Counted from the first letter of the stretch, positions 45,391 to 58,175 are shown. The stretch is DNA of 64,000 nt from Gnetum montanum (GCA_015680685.1 MNCI01023529.1:180425-244424), one strand, 5' to 3'. A program made the numbers and translations. Notes: a model not told the origin generated them from the sequence alone.

Positions 45391-46587
45391 TGAAACACCA
45401 TCAAGAAACCTCATGTTATAATTTTTAACCTTCACCATCAAAACCCACGGCAAGAACTTCATTGTAAAATGTGAAGATTATAATCCAGAAGATGAAATTT
45501 CACATATCTTAACTTTTGGGGCTGAAAAATACCTCATAAGTGATCAAAGCCTCAACCCCCAGGTAAAAAAAGTCATATTATGTCCATATTTGGGCTTGGG
45601 GGAGGGGGGATAACATCAAATATGCCTAGCATTAGAGGGCATAACTCTTGCATCCCCAACATTGCTCCTTTCTCCTCCCCCTGTCAACGTGACCCTAGTA
45701 ACCTTAGCATGGGTGTTATAGCCCATCATGGGTGTTATCCCCCTAGTGCGGGTGAAATTATCATTTACTATTTTTTGTAACTAGAATGGTTTTGGTACCT
45801 TGGGGGTACCAAAACTTACCATACATAGACACTTGCAATATCTATACATGAAATCAATTTGTTAACAATTAGGAAAAAAAATTTGTTGCAAAATTTATGG
45901 CCATGAAACTTATAAAAATCAAGATCCAACACCATGAAAAGGTTCTAGTTTTTGGCATTGAAGAGTTGTAAATATTCATTGTAGGCACAAATATTTTGAG
46001 AGAAAATTTTAATGTGGAATCCATAGCCATTGTAATCACTTTTATTCCCTTAAGATTATGTGTGATTTTGTGGCAATGCTAAGCAACTTGGACATCAAGA
46101 ATCCCAACGTGCCTCTTCTTGGTAGCCCAAAACATCCACATATCTTAGCCCCTTGCACAACCAACATTGTAGATTTGGTAAGAAGTGCAACAAGGTTCTA
46201 CAATTTCAGGAGTTGTGGAGCATCTGGATCATGGAGTTGAATATGGCATCCAAAGCCACTACTTTCAATGGATTCTAAACCCCCAACAAAGTGAAGCCCT
46301 TACTTTGTTAGGCACATCTTGTATACATTTTCTAAACCCTATTTATTTTTATCAAAATAAAGTTTACATTTCTATTTGTTGTGCAAGCTAGATCATAGTT
46401 GTTTTTCCTATTCTGTGTATTTATTTTCATATTTGCAATAAATTTTTACTTTTTTATCCTCGTTGACACTCTGTAAGTCCTTGGGTGATCAACAAGATTT
46501 TTTAGAGGCCATTGGGGTCCAAGGTTAAAGCTATCTCAGCTGGGATCTTTGGGTTTTTTCTGGTGATCAAATTTTCCAGTTGCTAGA
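45391..46587 (+). repeat. 3' LTR of element D
   Basis: Opens TGAAACACCATCAAG and ends near TTGCTAGA. It aligns with both LTRs of E at the start (TTATTGTAAATGTGAGGATTA region) and end (CCTGGGTGAT, AGATCTTTGG, TTCCAGTTGCTA). It is about 350 bases shorter because it lacks the 36-bp units of E. The TATA box seen in E is decayed here (CCATATTTGGG at 45584). Confidence 0.75.
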
Positions 46588-47929
46588 AAATCATTAGTAG
46601 GATAATCCTTTTGCCTTGTCTTGAAGTATTATTTTTGACATTATAATGTTTTTATTTTCAAAAAGAAAAAAACAAAGGAATCTTCCATTACTCTAACATT
46701 CAAATATGTTAAAAGCGGTTATGTAATGATATTAGTAAAATGTTACTTTTTTTATTATTTTTTGAAAAAGTGATTGTATTTGCATCATTTTGGATTGCTA
46801 TAGGTATGAAATTGATGAGCGGTGAGTATACCCTACATCCAATTGTATGAATCACTAGCATCCACTCAATGATCTAGTTGAATTCCAAAGACTTTAGGTT
46901 TCTAAGTGCACTGGTTCTAGGAGATAAAATTAACTATTGTGATCATTGTCATTCTAGTTCTACTTTTGAAGTGCAAGTGTATGATTAAGTGTAACTAAGC
47001 CATATGATTTTTATCATTTTTATCTTTTATGAATTAAGTTGCCTAATGAACAAGAATAAAGAATAAAGTAATTTAATGTTCAACTAATCTAATAACTAGC
47101 TATCACTTAGCTAATCCTAACATAAGTATCCATTTCCACTTGTTGTACACATCTTGAACATGTATAGCACTACTGGGTTACCAAACATTAAGCATTACTA
47201 GGATTACCAAGTGTTAAATGTATGCTCAAAGTGGTTGTACTTATGTTTCCTATTTAATTGATATTCATTAATTATTGGAAAAACATTAAATTAAATTGCA
47301 TGAATATTAAATACATAAAGAAATAATTAATCTAATCCAAGTGATACAAGGTTTGATTAAGAAAGCTCATCTTTATTGCCATTTACACTAAGGTGCTTAG
47401 GTACATCAATGCTCAAATAAAAATTTGCACACTCTTTTGACTCCTACTATGGACATAGAAAATACTCTAACTCTTAAATGGAAAAAATGCAAGCACATCA
47501 CTACAACTATGAAAAGATTGTCATAAATGTGATGGGTAGGTACAAATTTATAGGAAACAATAGGATGCCCTATCCAAGGGTACATGTCAACGGGTTAAAC
47601 CTTGTGTTGATGGGATCATGTTGATGGGATCCATTTGAGGGAGTCATGTTGATGGCATCCCATGGACACAACCCAATGATGCAACTCATCATACCCCCAT
47701 GATTGAATAAAAATTTATCTTTGAGTTCTTTACAAAATTTAGGAAGGCATGATATTATTAACTAACTATAGACACACAAAATAAACACAACAAAAACTAA
47801 GTGCAAAAGTGTAAAATTTTACAATCATTACAAAATTTTGGTATTCATGACAAGAAAATTGAACACTAGGAAAAAACTAACAAACAAAACTCCTTAAATG
47901 GTATGAAGATAATAAATAGGTTCAAACTG
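46588..47929 (-). other. Element X, region 3' of its ORF
   Basis: AT-rich, no ORF of note. TTGATGGGATCATGTTGATGG and similar words near 47600-47660 recur in spirit at 61010-61085 (GTCAATGGGGTCCTGTCAACAG) on the other side of E. No LTR end could be found. Confidence 0.35.
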
Positions 47930-50777
47930 TCCCAAGTGATGGAGGTCCTAGAGGCTCCAAAGGACCTTCTATTGCTACAGGAGAACACGGTGGTTGAGCC
48001 AGTTGTTGTGATTGTCTGACAACACTTGCAACTTCTAGAAAAAGATGAAAGACATTCAATAATGCCTTCATCTTCTCCTTCTTACTCTAGAGATCATTCA
48101 TAGTCCATGCTACATTACCAATGTGGGCTAGAATGGGAATATCTCATAGACAAGCAACTGTTGGGAACAACTCCTTCACATTAATTAACTAGGCAGTGAA
48201 TTATTTGCATTCGATGTCAAATACTTTGAGTGCATTCTATAGCTCCTAATAATCATTCATCCTTCTGGCCAAGTTCTCAGTGGTTGATCTTTGATGAATG
48301 AACTTTGCCTGGAGAACCTTGAATTCCATGTTTGCCATCTCAAGCTTCTACTTGATCTCTTCATGGTTCTTAAACTCTTCCTCTTACAACAAGTATGAGC
48401 TAGCCACTTACTTTTCAACTTTTACTATGACCTTCTGGCAATAAGCATCACCAGGTTTGCATAGTGGAGATTGGTAAGCTCCATGTACTCAATCATCTTC
48501 TTAATTTGTATATCTTTCAAGTATATTTTAGCCTTATTGTACATGCTCAAGCCATCAAAGATAGGTTGCCATACATTGCCTCCTTGCTAGAACTAATGGA
48601 GGGTCTCATTGAGTTTTACCTTTGCTACTTGGATTTCCTTTTCGTTGATTTCTTTCTACAACCCCACCAGGTCTCTATAGTAATTTTCACTCTTTCAAAC
48701 TTTAAGGCCTCATTCTTCTAGGAAAAAATCTCAATTGAAGGTTTTTGACGTAAGGCACAAACTTCCTCCATGGATAGGTTTCAATTATTTGCTATCAATC
48801 TTCTTAGTTTTGCATTCACTCTTGCTAGTTTCTCTTACTATTGATGGATAAATTCTACCACTTTCTGCTTCTATGCATCAACATTCCACAGGTGATTATT
48901 ATTTTTGGTTAGGATCTCATTCTCATGACAAGTCTAAACCAAGTCCTTTTGAATATTGTGCATCGTGGCATTGGCCAAGGACTAGTCAAAGATTGTTGTT
49001 TCCTTAGCATTCTCAACCTCTTTGAGATTTTTTTGAAGCTACTAGAAAGCTTCATCTCTTCTGATTACTTGGTTGAGAAACATGGGATCAGTAACATGGG
49101 CTTTTAGATGGGTAACCTTCATACTCAAGAGTTGTTTTTTAGCCCTGGCTCTTTCAAGTTGCCCCTCTATTAAGATGCACCTACCCCTTACTTGTAGTAG
49201 CTCTGAGTGAGTTGCAGTGATGGTATTCAGAAGGTTAAAGACATTTGGAATTAGTTGCGTGATTCCCATCAGTTAGTCTAGATATTCTTCATGCTAGGTT
49301 GTGCTCAATCTGCTAGTAATAGTTCTTGTGATTTTTTGCACATCTCTAAGTATAGAAATGTTTGGTATAGAAACCATAGGTTCATTAAGTTCTTCAACCA
49401 CTTTGTCAGCAACCACTTCAATTGCTATCTCTTACCCATGATGCTACATCACTAGGACAGATGCCCCCTCATCCTTCTCTAAACACATTGAAAAAGTAGT
49501 AACATTCCTATAGATTTTTGGGAACTGGTACTATTGTGAGAGGGACATTGTTACCTCTTGGGGTACTTAGATTTAACCTTGCAGGAATCTGCATTCTTTA
49601 GGGTAAGAAAATTGGTACCCCACCTCCCATCTGACTAATGATTCAAGCCACTTCCTTGAGGTGGCTCATTGCTAGTTTGTACACAGATGGATCACCACCA
49701 CTCATTCCTACTTACTACTACTATTATTGCAAGGGGTTCTCTTGGATTTTGTACATGTGCTCAATGGTAGCATGGATCTCTAGTGTTATTTCATGAGTGG
49801 GTGGAGAAGGAGGTGGTTCCTTCTTCTCTTCTTGGATCACTTTTGCAAGCACATTATCCTTCATCATTTTCACCCAAGAGGTGGTTGAGACATGTTGGGT
49901 GATGTCATTTATGTAGTGTCCTATGCCTTCCGTCTTGCATAATTTTCTAATGAGGCACAAAAAAGGGAGTGCCTTCCTTCCACATTCATTTTCCTTGAAT
50001 CACTTCTCTATCTCAAGATAGATTAATTATGGAAGGTTGATCAAGAAGCTTTGGCTTAGAGTGGCACACACATAGGCAGAGAAGCTTGTGACTTTGCCTG
50101 GCCTTACCAATGGATTGAGGTGAAAGGTTGCAATCTTGAAGTATGCATGTTTTGCCTTGGTGAGTGCACCAAACTCCTTGTTATCAACTCCATGTCACCA
50201 TTTCATCCATTCTTTCTTGATGTCAAGATCTACCTACATTGGAATGTCAACAAGAGTGGCCCTAATCTCAAGCAACCCAAGAGCCTCTAAAATTACTTTC
50301 ATCAAGGAGGAAATAGAAATTTCCTTAATTTTGACTATGGAACTTGCTTGCCTATTGTTCTATAAGAGATAGGTCTCTCCCATGTATCACTCCCTATTGG
50401 AAGTGATGATGGACCATATGGAAGAGTTCTACAATTGTGTCTTGACTTCTAGAGTAAACTCCAACTAAGGTCAAAAGTTTAACTCTTGGAACATAAATTT
50501 CTAGACCTCCTTAAATTTGATTTGATTAAGGTAGGTATCCATCAAGGTGACCTCAAGGCTTGGTCTTGGCCCTAGTGCCTCATCTCGGTATGACTATTTA
50601 GTTGTGGTCGCTTCTTCTAGAATCTGTCTAATAGATTTCACTTCAGGTTCCTCCTGAAGAGGTCCTATTGCATGGATTTCTATTGCCTACTCCTAGTCAT
50701 ATTCTTGATCCCTTCTTGTTCTTATCTATTTATCCCTAGGCTGGGATGGTCCTCCTTCCTACACATGCTTTCCTTTG
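47930..50777 (-). pseudogene. X downstream ORF (putative plant transposon protein-like), start split off by E
   Basis: In the same orientation as the X integrase. Near 50560-50470 it reads YLNQIKFKEVQKFMFQELNF. Near 50110-50040 comes VRPGKVTSFSAYVCATLSQS, and near 49960-49930 KALPFLCLIRKLCKTEGI, like the LPFPSLITxLCxxAGV block of the family called putative plant transposon protein. Then follows PPPSPPTHEITLEI and a long charged, probably coiled-coil region (QLERARAKKQLLSMKVTHLK near 49170-49110) with many stops. The start codon and first residues lie across E at 60556-60554. A family accessory protein of unknown role; not functional here. Confidence 0.5.
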
Positions 50778-50782
50778 GGTGC
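50778..50782. repeat. Target site duplication of E (left copy)
   Basis: GGTGC immediately before the 5' LTR; the second copy is at 60549-60553 immediately after the 3' LTR. The reading frame of the X ORF continues across the pair. Confidence 0.8.
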
Positions 50783-50974
50783 TAAAACACCATCAAATTT
50801 GTATGTGTAACCTTGGTAACCCCATCCCATGAAACCTAAGGTATAACTTCATTGTAAATGTGAGGATTATAACCCATGAGATGCAATCTCACATACTTTA
50901 CACTTTTAGGACTAAAAAATACCTCATAAATGGTCAAAAGCCCTATCCTCGAAGTGAAAAAAGTCATGTAATGT

Positions 50975-50985
50975 CTATATATAGG
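50975..50985 (+). promoter_or_regulatory. TATA box of E 5' LTR
   Basis: CTATATATAGG, 192 bases into the LTR. The 3' LTR has CTATATATGGG at 59189-59199. Confidence 0.65.
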
Positions 50986-51078
50986 CTTTGGAGGGGGGAT
51001 TAAAAATGCCTTTTGGGATGCCAAAATTGGCATTTTTATGGGTTTTATTTGGGGGGTGTAGCATTTTCTATGTTGAAG

Positions 51079-51258
51079 CTCACCTACTCCTAGCTAGGAT
51101 GCATGGGAGGAAATCCCACCTACCTCTAGCTTAGATGCATGGGGGAAAAGCTCACCTACCTCCAGCTTAGATGCATGAGGGGAAAGCTCACCTACCCTAA
51201 ACTAGGATGCATGGGAGGAAAGCTCATCTACCCCTAGCTAGGATGCATGGGAGAAACG
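51079..51258 (+). repeat. 36-bp tandem units in E 5' LTR, five copies
   Basis: Units of CTCACCTACCTCTAGCTAGG then ATGCATGGGAGGAAAG. The 3' LTR has four (59291-59433). Confidence 0.9.
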
Positions 51259-52373
51259 TACACCTACCTTTAGCATGAAAGTTTTCTCCTAGTGTGAAAA
51301 TATTTTCTCCAACATGGAAGCTTTCCCCCTCAATCTAGAAGCTTCTCCTAGCATGAAAACTATATGCCCCTAGCATGGAAGCCACAAAGACTAGATTTCA
51401 ACACTCTATGTACTCTAGCATTGATCCAACATGCCAACATAGAAGGTAGAAGGCTCGGTGTAGAAGATCTATCTCTAGTGTGGATTCCATCCCATTGTTA
51501 CTATTTATAGTAAATGGAATGACCATGGGGGTTTGGAACTTACTATATATGGTAACCTCCCAAATTTTGGCACCTACCCCACCTAAAGCATAGCCAAAAG
51601 TTGTAGCCAAACCATAGCCAATTTGCAGCAAAAATTAAGGTCAAAAACCTATAAAAGCTAAACCCTAACATCCTTTTCAGGGTTCAACACTTTTGTAGTT
51701 CTAGAATCTTTATAGTTCCACAACCTAGAGACTCTTTTTGAATCTAAAACTTTTTACATTTCCACACTTGGACATTTTCAAGCACTCAAGAGCTCTTTCA
51801 ATCTCTGATTATTGCATTCTCTTGAACCCCAGCATGTAGTGTTTGCAATCCTCCTTGATACTTGTAGATATTTAGTGTCAATGCTACATTTTTTAGGCTT
51901 CCAATCCCCAACTTGGAGTAATCTAGCAACCAAATTTCTCACTTTTCTCACCCCCTTGTAACACCCAATGTTGCAAATCTAGTACAAGGAGTAGCAAAGG
52001 TTCAAAAGCATTGGGAGTTTTGGATCATCTAGATCATGGAGTAATAGATTTCAAGCCCCCACTAAAGTGAATCCCTTGCCCCTAGGCACATTTTTGTACA
52101 CATTTCTCAAACACGGTCTTTATTCTTTTTTAGTAAAGTTTAAGGTTTTTGGTTTTGTGTGCCATTTGCATTTACTTTCAACAATCTAGATTTGTAATCA
52201 TTTGCATTTTTATTTTTACAATCTTGTTTACCCTCTTCTAATTCCCTGGGTGATCTGTCAGACCATCAAGGCTAACCCAAATTCCATTTTTTTGGAGGCC
52301 TTAGGGTTTTGGGATTAAAGGTATTGCGATGAGATCTTCGATTTTCCAGTGATTAAATTTTTTAGTTGCTATA

Positions 52374-52849
52374 GTTTTATGACACTAGAAAGAGGGCCTT
52401 TGCCTAATTTCTATGTCTAAATTAGTTTGCCTTATTGCCAATGTTTCCTTTTATTTAAAAAATTTGCAATTTTCACATTAAAACCTTTAAAAAACCTTCA
52501 AAACCTAATGTTGCAACCCATCCCCACTTTAATCAAAGCCCAACGTGGAAGTTGCAGGTGTTTGGGTTTTCAAGATTTTCACAGTAGTTGTTGTGAATTT
52601 CAAGACCAATGTTGACATCCCACCAAAACTTTTGAAAAAAATTGAAATTTTCCATCTTTTTAGCATGGGCATCATCCCCATGAGTGTTTGGGTTTTGAAA
52701 ATTTCATAGCAATTTCCAGAAATTTCAAAACCAACTTGGGTATTCCACCCAAAACCTTACCCCCTTAATGTAAAATTGTTTTTTAGCAAAACCAATGTTA
52801 GCATCCTGCCAAAAAAATAAACATACTTTTGGAAAAACCCTAAACCCTA
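52374..52849 (+). other. Leader of E
   Basis: Between LTR and gag. No clear primer-binding site: the bases after the LTR (GTTTTATGACACTAGAAAG) do not match a tRNA end I recognise. GTTTGGGTTTT...ATTTC words recur at 52560 and 52685. Confidence 0.5.
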
Positions 52850-55430
52850 TGGTCATAAAATGAAGGCATTTGCTTAGGTAAAGAGGTGAGAACCAAGATT
52901 TCATGGTAATCAATGAGGAATTTTACAAGTTCCTCTGTGCCAAGATACAAGTCAGTCTCTTAATACCATGCGTTGAATCTAATGCTAAGCATTAGTTCAA
53001 AATCATACACTAAGATGGGAAAGAATACATCCAATCCCCTTATGACCAAGTCCCCCTCATAGAATTTTACATGCAAATGCTCATACAGCTCATAGAGGTT
53101 GATGAGTTTAGTGAGAAAATTATCTCAAAGAATTGGCCAGGAGGGGAAGATGAGTTTGAGGCTAAACAAGAGCTAGACACCTTTGTTGGAAGTCTTTTCC
53201 AAACTCTAAATCTCCAAACAACCATGTCCAAATCCAAATCTCCTACCTCATCAATGGAACTGATCCCTTGGCCCAACTCTCCTCTTATCCATCCTACCAT
53301 GTTTGGGTTCACACCCATCATTTCCACACACTAGACATAATCCATGTTCCAATCCACTTGCCCATTATTCTCATCAGTAACCTTTGCTACACAACCTAAC
53401 CTTGTTCATCCAACCATGGTGATGTCTACCTCACCATTTCCCTTTGTCATACCAACGAGACCCTCATTGGAGCCCCAAGCATCTCATACCCCATTTTTCC
53501 CTTTTGTGCCTCAAGTTTTGGCACAAACATCTTTCTAGTTATTTATCCCACCTTTAACCACCATAACCTAGCCTCTTCCTTCGATCCTATAGATTGTCTC
53601 AAGGGCACAAGCCTCTTAATCACAAGCCTTACAAATTCTTCCTTAATTTTCAATGCAAACATTGTAGCTTATGGGGATGCCTCAAGGCTTGGATCAAGCT
53701 TTCCAAATGATCCAAGACCTTAACAAAGAGCTATGAAAACTTAAAGCCAACATAACTCAAACTATCAAGGTTCTAGATTTCTACCAAGATGATCCTATAA
53801 GCCCTATGATGCCTCAAATAACCTTTCCTTTAGGCTTTCCTATTTGAAACTTTAGCAAATATAATGATGAAGGGGATCCCAATGTACATCTAGTAACCTT
53901 CTAGTCTGAGTGCATCTTCTTGCAAGCTTGGCCTCATACTATATTACAGATCTTTCCCATGTCCCTCAAAGGTAAGGCTCTAGATTGAAATCAAACCTTG
54001 CCTAGAGGTTCTATCTCTCCCCTTAGGGACTTGATTAACCAATTTGTCAAATGCTTCAAATACAACTTAAAGTTAAATGCCACATTGGATCAATTGATGA
54101 AGGTGAGGTAGGTGCCACTTGAACCAGTCAAAAGGTTCATTCAGATGTGGAACTCAACACTTAATGAAATTCCAAAACCTATTGCTAAAATCCACCTTTT
54201 GAACATCTACAAAATAGTAGTAAATGACTTTATCAAGTTAAAGTTATACTACCTAGAGCCATGATCACTAAGCCAAGCCTTCTCACAAACTAAGAACATT
54301 GAGGAGATAGCTGAGGCAAGCAATGACTTAGCCTACATGGGCTATAAAAACCAACATGCGAGAAGGGATAACAATAGGACTAAATAAGAACATATAATTA
54401 TGGCTATAGTAGCAAAAGAATCAAAGCAAGGGGAAAGGAGGGGATTACCACCTTGCAATGCATCCCCTAACTCATGAAAACCATCCACTTCCTATGCCCC
54501 GAATCAACCAAGATCAAAATTTTGACATAGGAATAGGTCTCGATACACTAGGGTTTCTATGAAGCCCTTTGAGCTTCTAGAATAGTTGCTTAAATACAAT
54601 TGTATACAACATAAGAAACTATTTGAAGAAGCCTATAAGAGGTACAATCATCTTTGTGGCATAGCTAGAGACCCAATGATAGCTACCAAAGATGATCCTA
54701 AGCTACCAAAGTACTTTAGACTAGACAAGTATTGCTACTATCATCAAATGGATAGTCATAATATTGATTTTTTCCTAGCATTAAAGGATGACCTCCAAAA
54801 GATGACAAATTATGGAGAGTTGCTAATGAATGAGCCTAGCTCTCCAAGTGCTAGCAATAATTCCTATATCAAAGCCTCATTCATGGAAACCAAATGGTTT
54901 AACCCTCCTAGTGAACCTTTTGTCATTAGAGTACCACCACAATCCCAAAATACAAATCCTAGAGAGCCCTTCATCATATAGGTACCACCTCCTCTAGCCC
55001 CTAAGGAGCCTATCATTATACATGTTCCCCCTTCAGTGGATTCAGCATCATTAAGCAATCAACAAGTTTCTAATCCTACAAAACCTAAGGAACCATTCGT
55101 TATGTGAGTCCCTCCACCTTCAACAAATAATGACCAAAGCTCACTTATAGTGGTCCACAACTCAGAGGTTAGCAAGAAATCATCATCATAATGGTGATGA
55201 AAGCAACTTGTCAACAAACCAACCAATAAGCCCACTAAAGGTAATCAACCAAGACCTACAACAAGACCAACTATACCCGTGGACATGGGGCCAAAAGCAC
55301 ATACATTAAAATCCAAGTCATAGACCCAAGGAAGAATGAGTAGGTTAGAACTACTAAGGCTGAAACATTGCAAGCTAAGGGAAGGAACTTCCACACAACC
55401 ATGGAATAAGCTAAATGGTCCCTTAAGTAA
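52850..55430 (+). pseudogene. gag: E gag
   Basis: N-terminal domain near 52925-53090 (FYKFLCAKIQVSLL) shared with C1-C3. Then an open stretch 53071-53334, a proline/serine-rich linker, and the capsid core of the Retrotrans_gag type near 53840-54270 (FSKYNDEGDPNVHLV, FPMSLKGKALD, VKRFIQMWNSTLNEIPKPIA). A zinc-knuckle remnant CYYHQMDSHNIDFF at 54734-54775 lacks its last cysteine. After it four copies of a PKEPFVIRVPP-type motif run from 54900 to 55115. Several in-frame stops but long same-frame stretches. Confidence 0.75.
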
Positions 55431-55436
55431 AAGAAC

Positions 55437-56260
55437 ATGTCACCAAACTTATACAACCTAATCATGACTTCTCTAGCTCATATGGATGCATTAGCTCAAG
55501 TGTTAACCTCTATCCCTATGAGCAAAGACATGCCCACCAATAGAGAGTTGATCCACTCTATCATTAAGCAAGATTCACTTAGGGAACATTTGCATCAACC
55601 CACACTCAACTTCCATGATAATGAAGTAAAGATTGACTCTCAAAATGGAGACATGCTATCTACTCCTTTTCTCATTACCATACATGTTGGTAGATACAAA
55701 GTTCATTATGTTCATGTAGATGATGGGGTAGCCACAAATGTGGTACCATATTTCTTGTTAACAAGTTAGGCTTAATTGAAAATATTCAAGAGACCACCAC
55801 CTCAGCATTTAATTCATTTACTGGCTCACGAGTAGTAGTGCAAGGTTCCATCACTTTGGGCTTTGTAGTTGGTGAGCAATTTTCCACATCCGCCAACTTC
55901 CTAGTTGTGGAAGAGATACTTGGTCTCAACTTGATCCTAAGAAGGCCATGGTTAGTAAAGCTTCGAGCAATTTCATCTCATGTATACTAGGAGATTCACT
56001 TGTCATATGAGGGTGGGGAACTTGTGATATGTGGGGACAATGTATTAGTACCCTTAGTTAACTATGTCAATATCGATTGAGGTTTGGAGGTAGAGTTTCA
56101 AGAGGAAACTCCCGAAACTCAAACTATAGTCACCAATAACAAAGACAACAATGATGCTAGCACCATCAACTCCACAACAATGAATGACCAACAAAAGTGC
56201 ATGCAAGTGGCCATGCGAAATGTTGAACAAAGGATTATGCAAAAGCGATTAGTTGGTTAG
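55437..56260 (+). pseudogene. pro: E protease region
   Basis: NFHDNEVKIDSQNGDMLSTP near 55608-55667, then VHYVHVDDGVATNVVPYFLL near 55700-55760, corresponding to the VDGGSAVNILP active-site region of Tat proteases but with DDG for DGG. A frameshift follows. In the next frame come FLVVEEILGLNLILRRPWL near 55898-55955 and YEGGELVICGDN near 56000-56040. A donor-like CTAG/GTGACA is at 56402-56410. Confidence 0.65.
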
Positions 56261-56420
56261 TCAAAGATCAAATAACAAGTTCCCAACAAGAACCTTATAC
56301 TCTCTCTTATTAAGGATCACTTGTTTACTTTTATAACATTGTATCATGTTTCACTATTGGTCTTATCCTTATATGTTCTTTTGAGAGCATCCCACAATTG
56401 CTAGGTGACATATGAACCAT

Positions 56421-56520
56421 GGCTCGCTAAGTTCTAAAACTGGTAACTTTATGGTTGGCGAGGGCGTAAAATTGGTGAAGTAATGGCTTCCTAGGTCCTA
56501 AAACTAGTAAGCATGGTGAC
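56421..56520 (+). repeat. GGCCTAAAACT array after E protease
   Basis: Three degraded units (CGCTAAGTTCTAAAACTGGT, GGCGTAAAATTGGT, CCTAGGTCCTAAAACTAGT) just downstream of the donor-like site, as in D. Confidence 0.7.
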
Positions 56521-57829
56521 CTTTTAGCCAATATACCTAATGACATTGTATGCGAGTTTACTTATATACATAGATCTTGGTGCACAATTATCATTATGAC
56601 ATGTTTTTTATCTACTAATTTTACTTTATGGCCTTATTACATTTACCATATGTGTTTATATGAAACATATAAAACATGATAATCTAGAGCTAACATGTAG
56701 TCATAGTCACACTGTGTGACAATTATTCAAAAAATACCAAAACATCTATATGTCTATGGCCATGGTTGCACTATGCAACATACAATGACATGACCAATAC
56801 GTGCTCATTATAGCCTCTATAGTCAAATGAAAAACATTTTATCAAACAACAAATAAAAGCATGTTAGGTTGTAATTGGCCTTGTAGTAGCTAAAGCTAAG
56901 CCATAAGGGGGAGAGGAAAAAGCATCAATTACATCATATCCAATCACCATCCTAGCTTGGGGCTTGTAGAAAAATGTATGCAGTTAGTGATCATAATGAC
57001 AAGACAACCCAATTACAAAATTCAAAATTCTACACTCAAGAAAACAAAACAACATTAGATTGTCATAGGTAAGCACTTCAACTTTGTATAGAAATTTATT
57101 TGGAAAAGAATTTAAAATCATATATGTACAAGGCATGCAAAAATTAATAGTGTTATCAAGCAACATTTACAATAAGTAAGCATCTCAGCTTCTTAAATGA
57201 CTTGTCAACTTATTATTAAAAGAAAGGAAATACTCTGTCCAATGTCATAATGACTAATCTAATATCCCTCAGACAATGAGCTATTTGTAAACAAATTACC
57301 AGAGTAGAAAGTACAGGATGTTCCTACTAATACAAAATATTGTTACATTAACTAATATGATATATATGCAACACAAATCATGCAAGATCACTAGGCCTGA
57401 AACATAAAATTTCAACAATAGTTGTGAAGCAAGAAACGTTTACAATAGATATCTTCAAAATGCAAAAAAATGATAAACTTATTTAATGAATGTAAATAGG
57501 TTGCTGGACAAACAAGTGATAGAATGGTGAGATGGCCAACTGTCTAAATGATGTCTGGTAATTGGGATGCTAAAATACCTTAATGCTAACAAAGCGCCGT
57601 GAATCAAAGTCTGACCAGTATGAATATGTTATTTTCGAACTCACCAAGGCCTTGAATTTAAATTTGGGCAGCACCGTTTCATTATGATAAAGTCAAATCC
57701 AAGGCGAGGGAGGCCTGATGGTTTTAGGTAGGCACCGATTACCTCTTGTCTCTGATTAATTCACAACCCAAGACCTTATGATAATGGTACTAATTTTTAA
57801 AAAACAAAAGAAAAAAAAATTTCATCAGA
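56521..57829. other. AT-rich insert in E, no recognised feature
   Basis: No similarity to A, B or D in this position and no ORF of note. Ends with an A-rich run (57797-57819), which could be the tail of a retroposed sequence, but no SINE or LINE motifs were recognised. Confidence 0.35.
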
Positions 57830-58175
57830 GCGCACATGCCCTCCCACAAGGGTGGCGCTGACCCTGCAGGAGGCAGTGCAGCCTTGCACAAACTCACTGG
57901 CCCGTGAAGGTAGCACCGCCCTTATGATGAGGGCCACATCCTCAAACAAGCCACGCCACCTTTCCGAGCACCTGTTGCACCTTCATCAGGGTCAGCTCGG
58001 AGGACCACGATGCCTTGGCAACAGGCTACGCCTCGACTGGTCCTTCTCGACGCTTCGGCCATTTTGCTGCCTCTGTTGGCCGTGTCCGTTGCCACATTCC
58101 AGTCCTCCACCACTGCCGTATGCTGCACTCCCCTGCCACAGTTGCTGGCGGTTGCTCTTGCCATCACCGTTTCAA
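57830..58175. other. GC-rich segment in E, possible captured gene fragment
   Basis: Abrupt change to GC- and CpG-rich sequence (GCGCACATGCCCTCCC, GGTGGCGCTGACC, CGACGCTTCGGCC). Open frames exist on both strands: 57852-58202 (+), 116 codons, and 58167-57922 (-), 81 codons, but neither encodes a product I recognise. It sits between AT-rich DNA and the 3'UTR array remnant. Confidence 0.4.

Larger units (their letters stand above)
39758..46587 (+). mobile_element. Element D: protease, arrays and 3' LTR; RT-integrase absent
   Basis: Order: end of gag and protease (39758-40573), consensus splice donor (40574), GGCCTAAAACT array, ~190-bp palindromic array (41100-43130), further GGCCTAAAACT words (43175-43690), conserved 3'UTR block, polypurine tract and 3' LTR. 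The 5' part is cut by C3. No RT or integrase is present where element A has it. Confidence 0.65.
50783..52373 (+). repeat. 5' LTR of E (1591 bp)
   Basis: Opens TAAAACACCATC, a C/G-to-A/T form of TGAAACACCA, and ends GTTGCTATA, probably a decayed TTGCTACA. It contains TATA at 50975-50985, five 36-bp units at 51079-51258 and AAATGGAATGACCATGGGGG near 51510. The boundary is fixed by the target duplication and by loss of similarity to the 3' LTR after 52373. Confidence 0.85.

Noticed and set aside
52374-52400. Primer-binding site of E
   Set aside because: The bases after the 5' LTR do not match the 3' end of any tRNA I can identify with confidence.
57640-57820. SINE or LINE tail ending in an A-rich run
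   Set aside because: No box A/B promoter, no RT motif and no clear target duplication could be found.
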